DNA of 35,287 bases from Verrucomicrobiota bacterium (GCA_019136135.1 JAGVUR010000149.1:1-35287); one strand, 5' to 3'; shown: positions 1 through 9,441, numbered from the stretch's first letter. The notes: generated by a model not told the origin, from the letters alone. Translations and numbers: made by a program.

Positions 1-749
1 TCCCGCCAACTCAACCACGCAAATGACAAGACAAGGACAGGCAAAAGCCACAGGCATATCACTTGCGCCGGAGTCAATCCCGAACGAACCTGTTCCTCCG
101 GATAGTCCCCGCGGAAAAACTCATCCGCAAACCGCAATACCGCATAACCAATGACATAGAGCAGGAACAACCGCTTCCGGGCAATCCCGAACCGCTCGCA
201 AAGAAGGATGATCCCAAACAGAAGCAAGTTCCCCAATGACTCGACCAGCTGGACGGGAAAATAGCCAGGCATTCCAGGCTCGTAGTGAATCGCAAATGGT
301 CCCTCATACGGCGTGTACCCATAGCAGCACTTGTTGATCAAACAACCAATGCGACCAAAAGCGTGAGCCAATGGCAAGGCAGGGGCAATCAAGTCACTGA
401 CATCAAACAAATTCAACTTGCGATAACGAACAAACAACACCACGGCAAGCAAGCCAAGGACAAATCCACCCTGGAAGACCAAGCCGCCACGCCAAACCAT
501 CAACGACTCAACCCAGCGACCATCGGAAAAATAATCCTCCCAAAAGCGGATCACATACAGCAATCGCGCGCCAATGACGCCAAAGACCAAGGCGACAAAT
601 GTCACGTCCGATACATCGTCCGCAGTCATGCCGTAACGCTTGCAACGAAATGTCTGAACGCCAAAACCAGCAAGAACCCCAATGGCGATCATCACCCCGT
701 ACCAGCGAATCTCAAGACCGCCCAATGAAACCAATACAGGATCTATCAT
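1..749 (-). CDS. lgt: Prolipoprotein diacylglyceryl transferase Lgt (3' end cut by window edge)
   Basis: Lgt moves a diacylglyceryl group from phosphatidylglycerol to the lipobox cysteine of prolipoproteins in the inner membrane, the first step of lipoprotein maturation. Reading the minus strand from ATG at 749 gives about 249 residues, still open at the window edge. The protein is polytopic and starts MIDPVLVSLGGLEIRWYG, with the early W-Y-G typical of the family. The signature region H129-AFGRIGC-LINKCCYG, about residues 129-144, matches the Lgt GRxG motif in its Cys-rich form. A later RFADEFFRGD segment is also Lgt-like. The usual length is 260-300 residues, so only the C-terminal tail is missing. 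Its start codon overlaps the stop of the GH95 gene by one base (TAATG), so translation is probably coupled and the gene depends on the upstream promoter. Two lipoproteins encoded in this window would be its substrates. Confidence 0.93.
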   Translation of the reverse strand, partial: MIDPVLVSLGGLEIRWYGVMIAIGVLAGFGVQTFRCKRYGMTADDVSDVTFVALVFGVIGARLLYVIRFWEDYFSDGRWVESLMVWRGGLVFQGGFVLGLLAVVLFVRYRKLNLFDVSDLIAPALPLAHAFGRIGCLINKCCYGYTPYEGPFAIHYEPGMPGYFPVQLVESLGNLLLFGIILLCERFGIARKRLFLLYVIGYAVLRFADEFFRGDYPEEQVRSGLTPAQVICLWLLPVLVLSFAWLSWR

Positions 750-3172
750 TACGCTTTTTCCTCGACAGGCCTGACGACATACTCGCGACCGGGATTGACG
801 GAAAACACGACACGATCGTCAGTAAACTTCGACTTCACTGAACGATTCATGTAGCTGACACTCAACGGAATGCGGCTACGAATCACGCATTCCCCGGCAG
901 GAAGCTTCCTGAATACGGCTTCCTTCAGGCGGGAATCTTCCCAGGCAATGTCAACCGTGGCGCCGCCCCGCAAGCCAAGCCCAACAACTCGACCGCTTAC
1001 CCATTCGGATGGCAAGGCGGGCAACAAGTCATAATCGTACCTTGGAAGCTCGCCGGCTTCGAAGTCACGCATCCAATGGCTTTGGACCAACATCTCGCAA
1101 ATTCCCGCCGTCACCCCGAAATTCCCATCGATTTGGAATGGGGGATGCGCTCCAAGCAGATTGGCATAGACTCCGCCGCCGCCCATATAGTTGACCGGTC
1201 CTTTACCATCGACAAGCCTGAGGATCATCCGGATCAGCTTCCAGGCGCGGTCGCCATCCCGGAGCCTCGACCACAGGCTGACCCTCCACGCCAAGCTCCA
1301 CCCGGTCGCCTCGTCACCCCGGAGTTCAAGGCTTCTGCGTACCGCCCTGAGCAAATCCGGCTCGTCGATATCGTTGATCAAGTATCCAGGATAGGCTGAA
1401 ATCAGGTGCGAAATATGCCGATGCTTGTCGTCAACCCGATCCCAATCGTATTCCCATTCCTGCAATTGACCATATTTCCCGATTCTGAAATCCAGGAAAT
1501 ACCTCACGGTACAATCAAGGTCTCGGCACAACTTGTTCCACTTTAAGCCAAGGATCCTATGGGCGATGAAGTATTTGTCAATCAACTCTTTGGCCAAGGA
1601 GAGGTCGCATGTCGACGCCCTGCAGACTGCCCCCCTCACCCCGTCCTCGGTGACATATTCGTTTTCGGGGCTGGTGGAAGGCGGCAGGACACGGGTGCAT
1701 CCACTGCCGGTGCGCACGACATCGACGAAGTCTTCTATGAATTCCGCTGCCCCACGAATCGCGGGCCAGATTTTCCGTTTCAGAAGATCGACGTCGCCTG
1801 TGAAGGCGAATTGCTCCCATAGGGTCAGCGCCAGCCAGACGCCACCCATCGTCCAGTTTGCCCAGACTGGATTTCCCTTGCCATAGTCGCCCACCGGGCA
1901 TGCCAATCGCCATAGATCCGTGTTGTGGTGCGCCACCCAGCCACTGCAACCGTAGTTGACGCTCGCAACCAACGAACCTGTCTTCCGCAAGTCCTCAACC
2001 ATGCGGACCAGAGGCTCCCCACATTCCTGCAAATTGGCGGGTCCTACAGGCCAATAGTTCATTTCCGTATTGATGTTGATCGTATAGTTCGACGACCAAG
2101 GCGGAGTCATTTGGTTGTTCCAGACGCCCATCAGGTTCGCCGCTTGGGTTCCTGCACGGGAGCAGCTGAGAAGCAGGTAGCGTCCGAAATTGAACAGCAG
2201 CGCCACCAGCGGCAAGTCGTTGACGCCCTTGAACTCCTTCAAACGTTGCTCCGTCGGCTTGGCGCTTTGATCCGATTCGCCCAAATCAAGGTAGCACTGT
2301 GAAAACAGGGGCAGAAAATCCGAGCGATGCCTGCTCTGCAGATCATCGAAGGTCAGCTTTCTTGCGGCCTTCAACGTTTTCAGCGCCAGCGTATCTGCCG
2401 CTTTTCCCGCCGTCACGGGGTGTTTTGAGAAACCGTTGAAGCTGGTTGCGATCGACACCAGGACGCAGATCTCCGAGGCGCCGCTCACCCGAACCTCGCC
2501 GCCAGAAATGTCCTGCAAGCCACCAATCGTCTTCACCCCGATCGCAACCGCAAAATGGATGGCATTGTCTGCATCCCATTCCAGATGGTCGTCAAATCCC
2601 GCATGGCTTGGGGCATGTCCAGTAAACAGCAAACCGCCCTTGATCGCATCAATCTGCCCGCGTTGCGGCGAATCAAATCCGATGCTCATGTCAATGGATC
2701 CGTTCTTGCCTGCCGTAATCCTCCAGACAAGCACCTGGTCGGGATAGCTCACAAAGCATTCACGGGTGATTTGGCTGCCGCCTTGCCGATAGCTCGTGTT
2801 CGCCTGAGCATCCTCCAAGGACAATTCGTGCCGATATCCCTCCACTTCACGCGAACCCCCGAAGCGCAATCGCAAATTGCCTACGGGCTGGTACTTCTCG
2901 GTATGCGGACCTTGAAGTTCCTTGCTCAATTCGTTGGCGGCTGCCCAGTCTTCTGCTTCCAGTGCCTTCCGAACTTCCGCCAACGCTTTGCGTGCGGTTG
3001 GAACCGTATACAACCCGGGACTTCCAGACCACAACGTGTCCTCGTTCAACTCGATCAACTCGTCAAACAATCCGCCATATACCATCGCTCCTATGCGACC
3101 GTTCCCAAGGGGCATGGCCTCGGTAAAGTGCCCAGAAGGCGTATCACGCCATATCACCTGTCCTTTATGCAT
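749..3172 (-). CDS. GH95 family alpha-L-fucosidase-like glycoside hydrolase
   Basis: This 807-residue protein matches family GH95, inverting alpha-L-fucosidases (some members are alpha-galactosidases) that remove terminal sugars from glycans. The N-terminal beta domain begins with the hallmark stretch EAMPLGNGRIGAMVYGG followed by LNEDTLWSG at about 43-50. The (alpha/alpha)6 domain carries NININTEMNYWP (N366 and N368, matching the two substrate-binding Asn), SPENEY (E503, candidate general acid) and FQIDGNFG (D682, matching the catalytic Asp). These equivalences are by motif, not by alignment. No signal peptide is visible (MHKGQVIWRDT), so it may act in the cytoplasm on imported oligosaccharides. 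Length is normal for GH95. It is the first gene of an apparent two-gene operon with lgt, an odd partner. Only a weak ribosome-binding site (GGTGG) precedes the ATG. The exact sugar specificity is not certain. Confidence 0.9.
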   Translation of the reverse strand: MHKGQVIWRDTPSGHFTEAMPLGNGRIGAMVYGGLFDELIELNEDTLWSGSPGLYTVPTARKALAEVRKALEAEDWAAANELSKELQGPHTEKYQPVGNLRLRFGGSREVEGYRHELSLEDAQANTSYRQGGSQITRECFVSYPDQVLVWRITAGKNGSIDMSIGFDSPQRGQIDAIKGGLLFTGHAPSHAGFDDHLEWDADNAIHFAVAIGVKTIGGLQDISGGEVRVSGASEICVLVSIATSFNGFSKHPVTAGKAADTLALKTLKAARKLTFDDLQSRHRSDFLPLFSQCYLDLGESDQSAKPTEQRLKEFKGVNDLPLVALLFNFGRYLLLSCSRAGTQAANLMGVWNNQMTPPWSSNYTININTEMNYWPVGPANLQECGEPLVRMVEDLRKTGSLVASVNYGCSGWVAHHNTDLWRLACPVGDYGKGNPVWANWTMGGVWLALTLWEQFAFTGDVDLLKRKIWPAIRGAAEFIEDFVDVVRTGSGCTRVLPPSTSPENEYVTEDGVRGAVCRASTCDLSLAKELIDKYFIAHRILGLKWNKLCRDLDCTVRYFLDFRIGKYGQLQEWEYDWDRVDDKHRHISHLISAYPGYLINDIDEPDLLRAVRRSLELRGDEATGWSLAWRVSLWSRLRDGDRAWKLIRMILRLVDGKGPVNYMGGGGVYANLLGAHPPFQIDGNFGVTAGICEMLVQSHWMRDFEAGELPRYDYDLLPALPSEWVSGRVVGLGLRGGATVDIAWEDSRLKEAVFRKLPAGECVIRSRIPLSVSYMNRSVKSKFTDDRVVFSVNPGREYVVRPVEEKA

Positions 3173-3251
3173 CTGTCATCCACCAACTAACTGCCAAATC
3201 CAAAATATGTTTCATAACCAAAAAGGTTAGAATTTTGAAGAAATATAGCTT

Positions 3252-3280
3252 ATTATATCACAGCTTGCCGAAAATGGAAA
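3252..3280 (-). promoter_or_regulatory. Candidate sigma-70-type promoter for the GH95-lgt pair
   Basis: On the minus strand a perfect TATAAT lies at 3257-3252. It is preceded at exactly 17 bp by TTTCCA (3280-3275, four of six matches to TTGACA). It sits 80 bp upstream of the GH95 ATG in an AT-rich spacer. A short inverted repeat, CTTGCCG (3264-3270) with CGGCAAG (3283-3289), overlaps the -35/spacer region and might be a regulator site, though no T-run makes it a terminator. Confidence 0.45.
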
Positions 3281-3342
3281 AACGGCAAGGGAAAAAATAA
3301 CCTTTCGGAACAATAAATAACACATCACATCGAGGAATGACC

Positions 3343-4629
3343 ATGCAGAACGTCAGGGATTTCGGCGCAAAAGGCGATGGCGTCACGAAGGATACCAAGG
3401 CGATACAAGCTGCCATCGACGCAGGTGGAATCGTGCACTTCCCGCCGGGAACATACCTCTCCGGCTCGCTTTACCTGAGAAGCAACGGAGGACTCGAACT
3501 CGAACCAGGCGCCAAGCTCCTGGCAAGCCCTGACCCCGAAGACTATAATGCGGCGGATTTCTGCCCGCAAAACTGGGCGTCGAAAAACGAAGTCACATCA
3601 GGAGGACACTTCATCAACGCCGTCAATGTGGAGAATATCGTGCTCAGGGGCGGAGGAATCATCGACGGGAACCACAGGGCCTTCCTGAACGATACACATG
3701 CCAACAAGGTCTGGTACAAACTCGTCTGGAGACCAGCCCAAATGATCTTCCTCTGCGAATCAAAGGACATCTGGATCCAGGGACTTAAACTCCAAAACTC
3801 GCCTTACTGGACATGCTTCCTGTACGGATGTGAATTCGCTACCATCTCCGACGTGCATATCCACGGAGATGACAAGGTGCCAAATCAAGATGGCATCGAC
3901 ATAGATTCTTGCAGGTTCGTAGCGGTCAACAACTGCGTGATCAACTCCGCGGACGACTGCCTCACGCTTCGGGGAGACAACAAAAGGCTCTCAACGCCAA
4001 AAACCTGCGAAAACGTCACATTCTCAAATTGCGTGCTAAGATCAGGATACGCAAACGCTCTCAGAATCGGAGTCGGAGACGGGGATATCAAAAACTGCTC
4101 CTTCAACAACATCGTCATCACAGATACCAGGACTGCTGTCTGCATCGTCTCAAAGTACAGCCCAAAGGGCGGAAGGGGAGTCGCAATAGAAGATGTCGCA
4201 TTCTCCAACATCCAATGCGACGTGCACAGATTCCTCAATCTCAAAACGGACAACAGCGACAACTTCGAGGAACCAGGACAACGCGAAATCAAGAGAATCT
4301 CATTCTCGCAGATCAGGGGAAACGTCAAGCTCACATCCTACATCGGCGCCAACAAGTACGAAAAGATCAGCGACATCACCTTCTCGGATATTGACCTGAA
4401 CTACGCCGGAACGGGACCGCGACCAAACCTGACCCCGGAAGGACACTGGGGATACCACTCAGGCTCGGCGGCATTTTCCATAAAGAACGCCAAGAGAATC
4501 ACCTTTGACAAGACAAGAGTCCATTGGCTCAACGACGAACCGGGGTGGACGCACGAATTCGAAGTCGAAAACTCAGACGTCGATATCAATATCAACTGCA
4601 ACATCGAAAAGGGCATCCTCCGAAAGTAA
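3343..4629 (+). CDS. GH28-family right-handed parallel beta-helix protein (polygalacturonase-like)
   Basis: The N-terminus NVRDFGAKGDG followed by T-KAIQAAIDA is the classic opening of pectin-active beta-helix proteins (polygalacturonase GH28, pectate lyase superfamily). GH28 enzymes hydrolyse galacturonate or rhamnogalacturonan chains. N181-Q-D183 and D204-D205 occupy the positions of the catalytic NTD and DD motifs. At the usual G-H-G and R-I-K positions, however, the protein reads SGYANALRIG (234-243), so the family histidine is absent. This variant is common in uncharacterised bacterial GH28-like proteins, so the activity may differ. No signal peptide is seen. Two in-frame ATGs exist, at 3337 and 3343. 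GAGG at 3332-3335 is one base from the first and seven from the second, so the second is chosen, giving 428 residues. The stop overlaps the ribosome-binding site of the next gene, indicating an operon. Confidence 0.82.
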   Translation: MQNVRDFGAKGDGVTKDTKAIQAAIDAGGIVHFPPGTYLSGSLYLRSNGGLELEPGAKLLASPDPEDYNAADFCPQNWASKNEVTSGGHFINAVNVENIVLRGGGIIDGNHRAFLNDTHANKVWYKLVWRPAQMIFLCESKDIWIQGLKLQNSPYWTCFLYGCEFATISDVHIHGDDKVPNQDGIDIDSCRFVAVNNCVINSADDCLTLRGDNKRLSTPKTCENVTFSNCVLRSGYANALRIGVGDGDIKNCSFNNIVITDTRTAVCIVSKYSPKGGRGVAIEDVAFSNIQCDVHRFLNLKTDNSDNFEEPGQREIKRISFSQIRGNVKLTSYIGANKYEKISDITFSDIDLNYAGTGPRPNLTPEGHWGYHSGSAAFSIKNAKRITFDKTRVHWLNDEPGWTHEFEVENSDVDININCNIEKGILRK

Positions 4630-4638
4630 GGAGCAATC

Positions 4639-7317
4639 ATGATTAGATACATCCTCAGTGCAATCATCCTCCTGACGGCAACGACTTTTGCCAATTCAAA
4701 GCCAACCGTGCTTTTCGACTTCAGAAACAGAAACGCAAACAATTGGATCGGCAATATGCACATCGCTAAAACCGAAGCAACCGAGGAAGGCTTCCACGCC
4801 ATCTGCAGTGGCGGCGAAGACCCTTGGATCGAAGGTCCAAAAATCCCAAGCCTCCCGGAAGGAAACTATAATAAGATCCAGGTCGACATTACACTCAAGA
4901 CAACGTCGGGTTCCATCGAATTGTTCTACGGCCCGGGATTCACAGCAGGAAATGCCATCTCGTTCGGAATCAAGAAACGCAATGAATGGACAACCGAATC
5001 AGTCATCATCCCAAGGCTAGAACCAGGCTCAAGGCTCAGACTTGATCCCGTAGGCGGACCAGGCGAAATAACTGTTGCACTCATTCAGGCGTCGCCAATC
5101 ATCCCATTGTTCGAAGCGCCGGAATTCGAAAAAGCAACACGCATCGACTTGGGCATGAATCCGCCAACGCTCACCAGCGGCGTACTTGCACTCAAGCACA
5201 ATGAAACAACATGGGATGCCTTCAGGTTCGACGTTGACAACCAACCCTTTGCTTGGGGGCATGACCAGCCCAAAATCATCTTCCTGGTCAATGACAAGCC
5301 GCAGACCGTCGAACTCAATAAAATCAAGGCAACGACCAAAACCACAAAAAAATCAATTGTCTCCACGATCCGATTCAAGGACGAAGGCAATGCCAACTGG
5401 ATCGCCACCAGGACATTCTCAAAGCTTGACGACGGCGACATCCAAGTGACTACCACGTTCAGATGCGACCAGGAGCGCGACCTGCTCCATGTCCCCTGGC
5501 TAACCCTCTTCCCTGGACAAGCCTCCTTCGGCCAAAAGAAGACCCAGGCAATGCTCGCAGGGGTAGAATACCTGGTTGACGAACCATCCTCGGACACCAA
5601 GGACGTCATCGGACCAAAGGCAAACAGGCTGATGGTACACGACTACAAGCTCTGCTTCCCCCTCATGGCCATCTCATATGAAAACCGTTGGCTTTCGCTC
5701 GAATGGGAATACGAAAAATTCCCCGCAACAATCTTCGATTCCCCCGACCGTCTCCTAAAGTCAGGCGGACACCTATTCGCACTCTGGTCGCCGAGCACCA
5801 ACGATGGACGCTTCGAAAACGACCTGACCGTATACAAACCCTTGCGCTGGAAGGCAAAGTCAACACAATCCCTGAAAATGATCGTCTCCGCAGGAAACCA
5901 GGACGAAACAATGGCATCATCCATTGACAGGCATACGCAACGCAATCCGCTCCCACCAGTGCCAAAATTCGAGGACGGATTCCAAGGCGCCCTGGAACTC
6001 ATGGCCCATGGATGGCTCGATTCCGTTATCAATGTCGATGGAAACTGGAGGCACGCATACGTCCAAGGAAGCGGATTCGGCGCAAGACCCGCAATGGATG
6101 GAATCCTGATGCTCGACTACATCAGGGTCAAGACAAAAGACAAGAAACTCGCCCAGAAAATCCAACGAGAGCTCGAAGTCATCAAGCAAAAGCGATCCCG
6201 GCAAAACTATCATGCCAGCGTTTCACACGACTACAGCCATTTCTTCACCTTCTTGTACCTGGCAAAAGGCGACGAGTGGCTCAACGCACATCTCCCAAGC
6301 GTCAACGGACTCTTCGCGGAATTCAGACAAGACGGGTCATACAGATACAGAATCCCTGAACCGCCCGAGACAAACTACGGAACAACACACTGGACAGACC
6401 ACGCAAATGGCCTGACAGCCGCAGTCATGACCGGAATGACAAGAGTCGCCCTCGCAACGGGAAACAAAGAGTACAGGGAAAACTACCTCAAACTCCTGGA
6501 CAAGGTACTCGAACTCTACAAGAACGACGTGCCAAGGGGAGCGCAAACGTGGGAGATCCCACTCCATACTCCGGACATCCTCGCATCAGCTTACTTCGTC
6601 GCGCACTGCACTGCGGCCTATCGCATCACCGGCGCCAAAAACTACCTCAAACATGCCGAATACTGGGCGCTGACCGGACTCCCATTCGTCTACCTCGTCA
6701 ACCCACTGGCAGAGATCAATCCCGATGGCACATACGGTACCATCGCCGTACTGGGAGCAACCGCTTGGGCCGCGCCAATGTGGGTCGGACTCCCCGTCCA
6801 ATGGTGCGGGTGCGTCTACAGAAACGCACTCTACCAATATGTCGATGAGCTTAAAGACAAGGACAGAAAGAAATTCTGGTCCACCATCGCTGACGGAATC
6901 ACGACCACGGGACTGCAGTTCTCGTTCCAGAAACATGATGGCGATGAACCGTCCAAATGGGGACTCCTCCCAGACGCATACGGAATCATGGCACGCTCTA
7001 AGGGAGGTCCGGCTATCAATCCCGGAACCGTACAACTGACCATGCCCCTCGCCTATGGCGAAACACCAATCTTCAATGTCAAATCCGTCAAAACAGGAAT
7101 CTGCGTCCACGCTTTGGGTGACATCAAGCCTACGGCGGACAACAAGGTCAAACTGGACCTCTGGCCACAGCACAAGACCCACGTCGTCGTCTCGGGATTG
7201 TCCGAAAAGCCAGCCGCCATCAGATGGAACGGAAAGGAAGTCCAAGACGCCAAGTGGCTTGACAACCATAAGGCGATCGTCGTCCCGCTCCTCGGAAAGG
7301 GTACGCTCGCTTGGTAA
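4639..7317 (+). CDS. Secreted protein with probable alpha/alpha-toroid domain, function unknown
   Basis: I do not recognise a characterised family. The 892-residue product starts with a clear Sec signal peptide (MIRYILSAIILLTATTFANS). A beta-rich, carbohydrate-binding-module-like region follows to about residue 150 and a second beta-rich region to about 430. The C-terminal half is helical with repeated W/H/Y-rich patterns such as SHDYSHFFTFLYLAKGDEW, TTHWTDHANGLTAAV and TWEIPLHTPDILASAYF, resembling six-hairpin (alpha/alpha)6 glycosidases and polysaccharide lyases. The start is well supported: AAGGAG at 4628-4633 lies five bases before the ATG. It begins nine bases after the GH28 stop, so both are probably co-transcribed, suggesting a role in degrading the same pectin-like or uronic-acid polymer. 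That role is inferred from the neighbour only. It could equally be a new lyase or hydrolase family or a binding protein. Confidence 0.72.
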   Translation: MIRYILSAIILLTATTFANSKPTVLFDFRNRNANNWIGNMHIAKTEATEEGFHAICSGGEDPWIEGPKIPSLPEGNYNKIQVDITLKTTSGSIELFYGPGFTAGNAISFGIKKRNEWTTESVIIPRLEPGSRLRLDPVGGPGEITVALIQASPIIPLFEAPEFEKATRIDLGMNPPTLTSGVLALKHNETTWDAFRFDVDNQPFAWGHDQPKIIFLVNDKPQTVELNKIKATTKTTKKSIVSTIRFKDEGNANWIATRTFSKLDDGDIQVTTTFRCDQERDLLHVPWLTLFPGQASFGQKKTQAMLAGVEYLVDEPSSDTKDVIGPKANRLMVHDYKLCFPLMAISYENRWLSLEWEYEKFPATIFDSPDRLLKSGGHLFALWSPSTNDGRFENDLTVYKPLRWKAKSTQSLKMIVSAGNQDETMASSIDRHTQRNPLPPVPKFEDGFQGALELMAHGWLDSVINVDGNWRHAYVQGSGFGARPAMDGILMLDYIRVKTKDKKLAQKIQRELEVIKQKRSRQNYHASVSHDYSHFFTFLYLAKGDEWLNAHLPSVNGLFAEFRQDGSYRYRIPEPPETNYGTTHWTDHANGLTAAVMTGMTRVALATGNKEYRENYLKLLDKVLELYKNDVPRGAQTWEIPLHTPDILASAYFVAHCTAAYRITGAKNYLKHAEYWALTGLPFVYLVNPLAEINPDGTYGTIAVLGATAWAAPMWVGLPVQWCGCVYRNALYQYVDELKDKDRKKFWSTIADGITTTGLQFSFQKHDGDEPSKWGLLPDAYGIMARSKGGPAINPGTVQLTMPLAYGETPIFNVKSVKTGICVHALGDIKPTADNKVKLDLWPQHKTHVVVSGLSEKPAAIRWNGKEVQDAKWLDNHKAIVVPLLGKGTLAW

Positions 7318-7349
7318 TCTCAAGCGATTCATCGTCGTGCAAAAGGCAA

Positions 7350-9362
7350 TCACACGGTCTTGCCGGTTGCAATATAGTAGACCGTCCCCACGATCATCGG
7401 GATAAACTGACCCAACAGCGTGCCGGCAATCAAGCCGATGAACAAAGGCTTGCATTGCTGGTAGATGCGACCGCCACCATACTTCGTGATCAGCCACTTC
7501 AACAAAAAGCCAAGGCCGAACGAAAAGGACATGAGCATCCCCTGATGACCTCCGAAAAAGATGAAGATCACAGGATGCAAAGGCCACCATGTGAACTTGA
7601 GACGACCAAAGGCGACAATGAGCGCAAGAGCCGTCGAGATCACAAACGTCATCACGCTGCCCCAATGCGGAGACATGGATTTCCAATGGCTCCAGCCACT
7701 TTGAGCAACCGCCGACTGCTCAAGCCCCTGGGCCTTCAGCTTGTTGACGATTTCAACCGTATTCTGGAATGGATAGATAGACGACGCCCTGGGCCAATGT
7801 TGGATCAATGCGCCACGGTCGTACTGCCAGTAGATCGTCGCAGGAATGGCGACCACGATTGCGAGGACAATCACCACCACACCCCAGCCAACCGTCTTGT
7901 TCATGCTGACTTTTGTGCTTTGCGCCAGCCTCATCGCATGGTTCGCAAAAGGCATCACGCACCAGCCGGGAGCCGCGCAAAGCACCGTCGATACCAGGAA
8001 CAGCGTCACCAGGATCTTCGGCCCCAGCGCCGCTTCGCCAAACAAGCCCCACAAGACGACGCAGGGATAAACGTATGTCCCTACCTCGAAGGCACCAGTC
8101 TCCGCCAACACCCTGCTTACGACCGTGTAGACCATTACCGTAATCACAGCGTAGATGATGCCCAACGTCCAATGGACGCCAGCCAGCTGAAGCATCAAGA
8201 CAAAGACAATCATCCCAATCAGAAACATGCGCATCCCATGGACGGCATAACTGGGAATGTCCTCACGCGAAGGCAGGAACAAAGCGCGGCGCAACGTGTT
8301 CCAGTAGTACTGGCGCCCCGTGTAGAGGATAATCAGCAATATGCCGAAATACCCGCCCGAAAAGATGAACACCTCGGGTTGCAATGCCATCATCTTGCCG
8401 GATCGCAATTCAATCCCGTATGTCGCGAAAATCCCGCCGACCAGGCAGTACAGCCATGGTCCAATCCACATTGAAAATGACGCCTCGCTGGGCAAGAAGT
8501 AGGCAAGGCCAATGACCGTGAAGATGAATTGGGGGCCGAACAGCATCCCGCCCTTGCCCTTGATAATCGTCGGAAACAAACTCGCAAAGGGCCAGAAGTT
8601 CACATGCATCTTAAACGGAATCAGCTCTTGCGGGAAGAATCTGCACAGGTAGTTGTTCAGGAGAACGACCAAGCCGAACATGAAGCCGACTATGAACAGG
8701 CGGTTCTTGAACACGGAAGCCTGTCGCCCTTCCCCATCGGGAAGCAAGGCGCTCGCGAATTGTATAATCGGATACGGCAATTGCTCGTGCGTGCTCCACT
8801 GGCGGTGGAACACGGCAGCCAAACCGAAGATGCCAAGCAGGAACGCAAAGACGATCGGCGCCCAAAACAGGAATGGGCGACGCCATACGCGCCAAGGGAC
8901 CTCAAAGAAGCTGATGTGATTGTCACCCTCGCCCATGCCCGTGATGTATCCAGCAATCGCCGCCTCGCCATCGTCCCCCGACACGTCGCAAAGCATTTGT
9001 TCGGGGGCATAGTCCAAAACATTCATTGCCGACCAGGATGGGTTGATTCGCACATCGTAGTGGGGGAACATCACTGTTCCGGGAAACATCTGCCCCAAGC
9101 TCCAGCCAGGGATTCCGCAAGAGATCAGGAACAGGATCAACACTGCCGCCACTTCGCGTCCGCGCAATGCCAGCTTGCCACCGCTCAACAACCGGAGCAA
9201 CGGATTGACCAACATCACCCACAAAACCAATCCGCCGTAGGCAACAGCAGGCAGCAAGTGCGCGATCATCGTCCCCGGACGTACCACATAGTCGTTGAAG
9301 TAACAACAAGCGCACATCACGCACGCTAAAATCAAGCCCAATATGATACTTCGCTTAGTCAA
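7350..9362 (-). CDS. Large polytopic membrane protein, DUF6785/DUF6784-like (putative transporter)
   Basis: The 670-residue product is very hydrophobic, with about a dozen or more predicted membrane helices from SIILGLILACVMCACC at the N-terminus to LIAGTLLGQFIPMIVGTVYY near the C-terminus. The overall look, including NPLLRLL...LRGREVAAVLILFLISCGIPGW near residues 53-90, recalls the DUF6785/DUF6784 proteins frequent in Lentisphaerota and Planctomycetota and distantly like oligopeptide transporters (OPT). This assignment is from memory of the family. The substrate is unknown; context suggests saccharide-derived solutes. The start is TTG at 9362-9360, supported by AGGAG six bases upstream on the minus strand, while the next ATG (residue 16) falls inside the first membrane helix. 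It is divergent from the heparinase-like gene and convergent with the preceding 892-residue gene (32 bp apart). Confidence 0.72.
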   Translation of the reverse strand: MTKRSIILGLILACVMCACCYFNDYVVRPGTMIAHLLPAVAYGGLVLWVMLVNPLLRLLSGGKLALRGREVAAVLILFLISCGIPGWSLGQMFPGTVMFPHYDVRINPSWSAMNVLDYAPEQMLCDVSGDDGEAAIAGYITGMGEGDNHISFFEVPWRVWRRPFLFWAPIVFAFLLGIFGLAAVFHRQWSTHEQLPYPIIQFASALLPDGEGRQASVFKNRLFIVGFMFGLVVLLNNYLCRFFPQELIPFKMHVNFWPFASLFPTIIKGKGGMLFGPQFIFTVIGLAYFLPSEASFSMWIGPWLYCLVGGIFATYGIELRSGKMMALQPEVFIFSGGYFGILLIILYTGRQYYWNTLRRALFLPSREDIPSYAVHGMRMFLIGMIVFVLMLQLAGVHWTLGIIYAVITVMVYTVVSRVLAETGAFEVGTYVYPCVVLWGLFGEAALGPKILVTLFLVSTVLCAAPGWCVMPFANHAMRLAQSTKVSMNKTVGWGVVVIVLAIVVAIPATIYWQYDRGALIQHWPRASSIYPFQNTVEIVNKLKAQGLEQSAVAQSGWSHWKSMSPHWGSVMTFVISTALALIVAFGRLKFTWWPLHPVIFIFFGGHQGMLMSFSFGLGFLLKWLITKYGGGRIYQQCKPLFIGLIAGTLLGQFIPMIVGTVYYIATGKTV

Positions 9363-9423
9363 AACTCGCTCCTAGGATATTGTTACGCCAAATTTTTATT
9401 GGGAGTCGTTCAATAATTAAGGC

Positions 9424-9441
9424 AACAGTTCCGGAATTGTT
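9424..9441. promoter_or_regulatory. Imperfect CG-centred palindrome, candidate operator
   Basis: AACAGTTCC / GGAATTGTT forms an 18-bp palindrome with one mismatched pair and a central CG, the layout typical of LacI-family operators. It lies 62 bp upstream of the transporter-like start in the divergent intergenic region and 48 bp (centre to centre) from the perfect palindrome at 9473-9488. No regulator gene is present in the window, so the role is inferred. Confidence 0.35.

Noticed and set aside
3264..3289. Inverted repeat CTTGCCG / CGGCAAG as a terminator
   Set aside because: The stem is only seven pairs and neither strand has a T-run after it; it overlaps a promoter candidate instead.
6586..7686. 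Minus-strand open frame across the end of the 892-residue gene and the membrane protein gene
   Set aside because: It is antisense to one gene and out of frame with the other, has Cys/Asp/Gly-rich nonsense composition and no ribosome-binding site.
7311..8474. Long plus-strand open frame opposite the DUF6785-like gene
   Set aside because: The translation is low-complexity (His, Arg, Gln-rich) with no domain, and it lies antisense to a well-supported membrane protein gene; it is a composition shadow.
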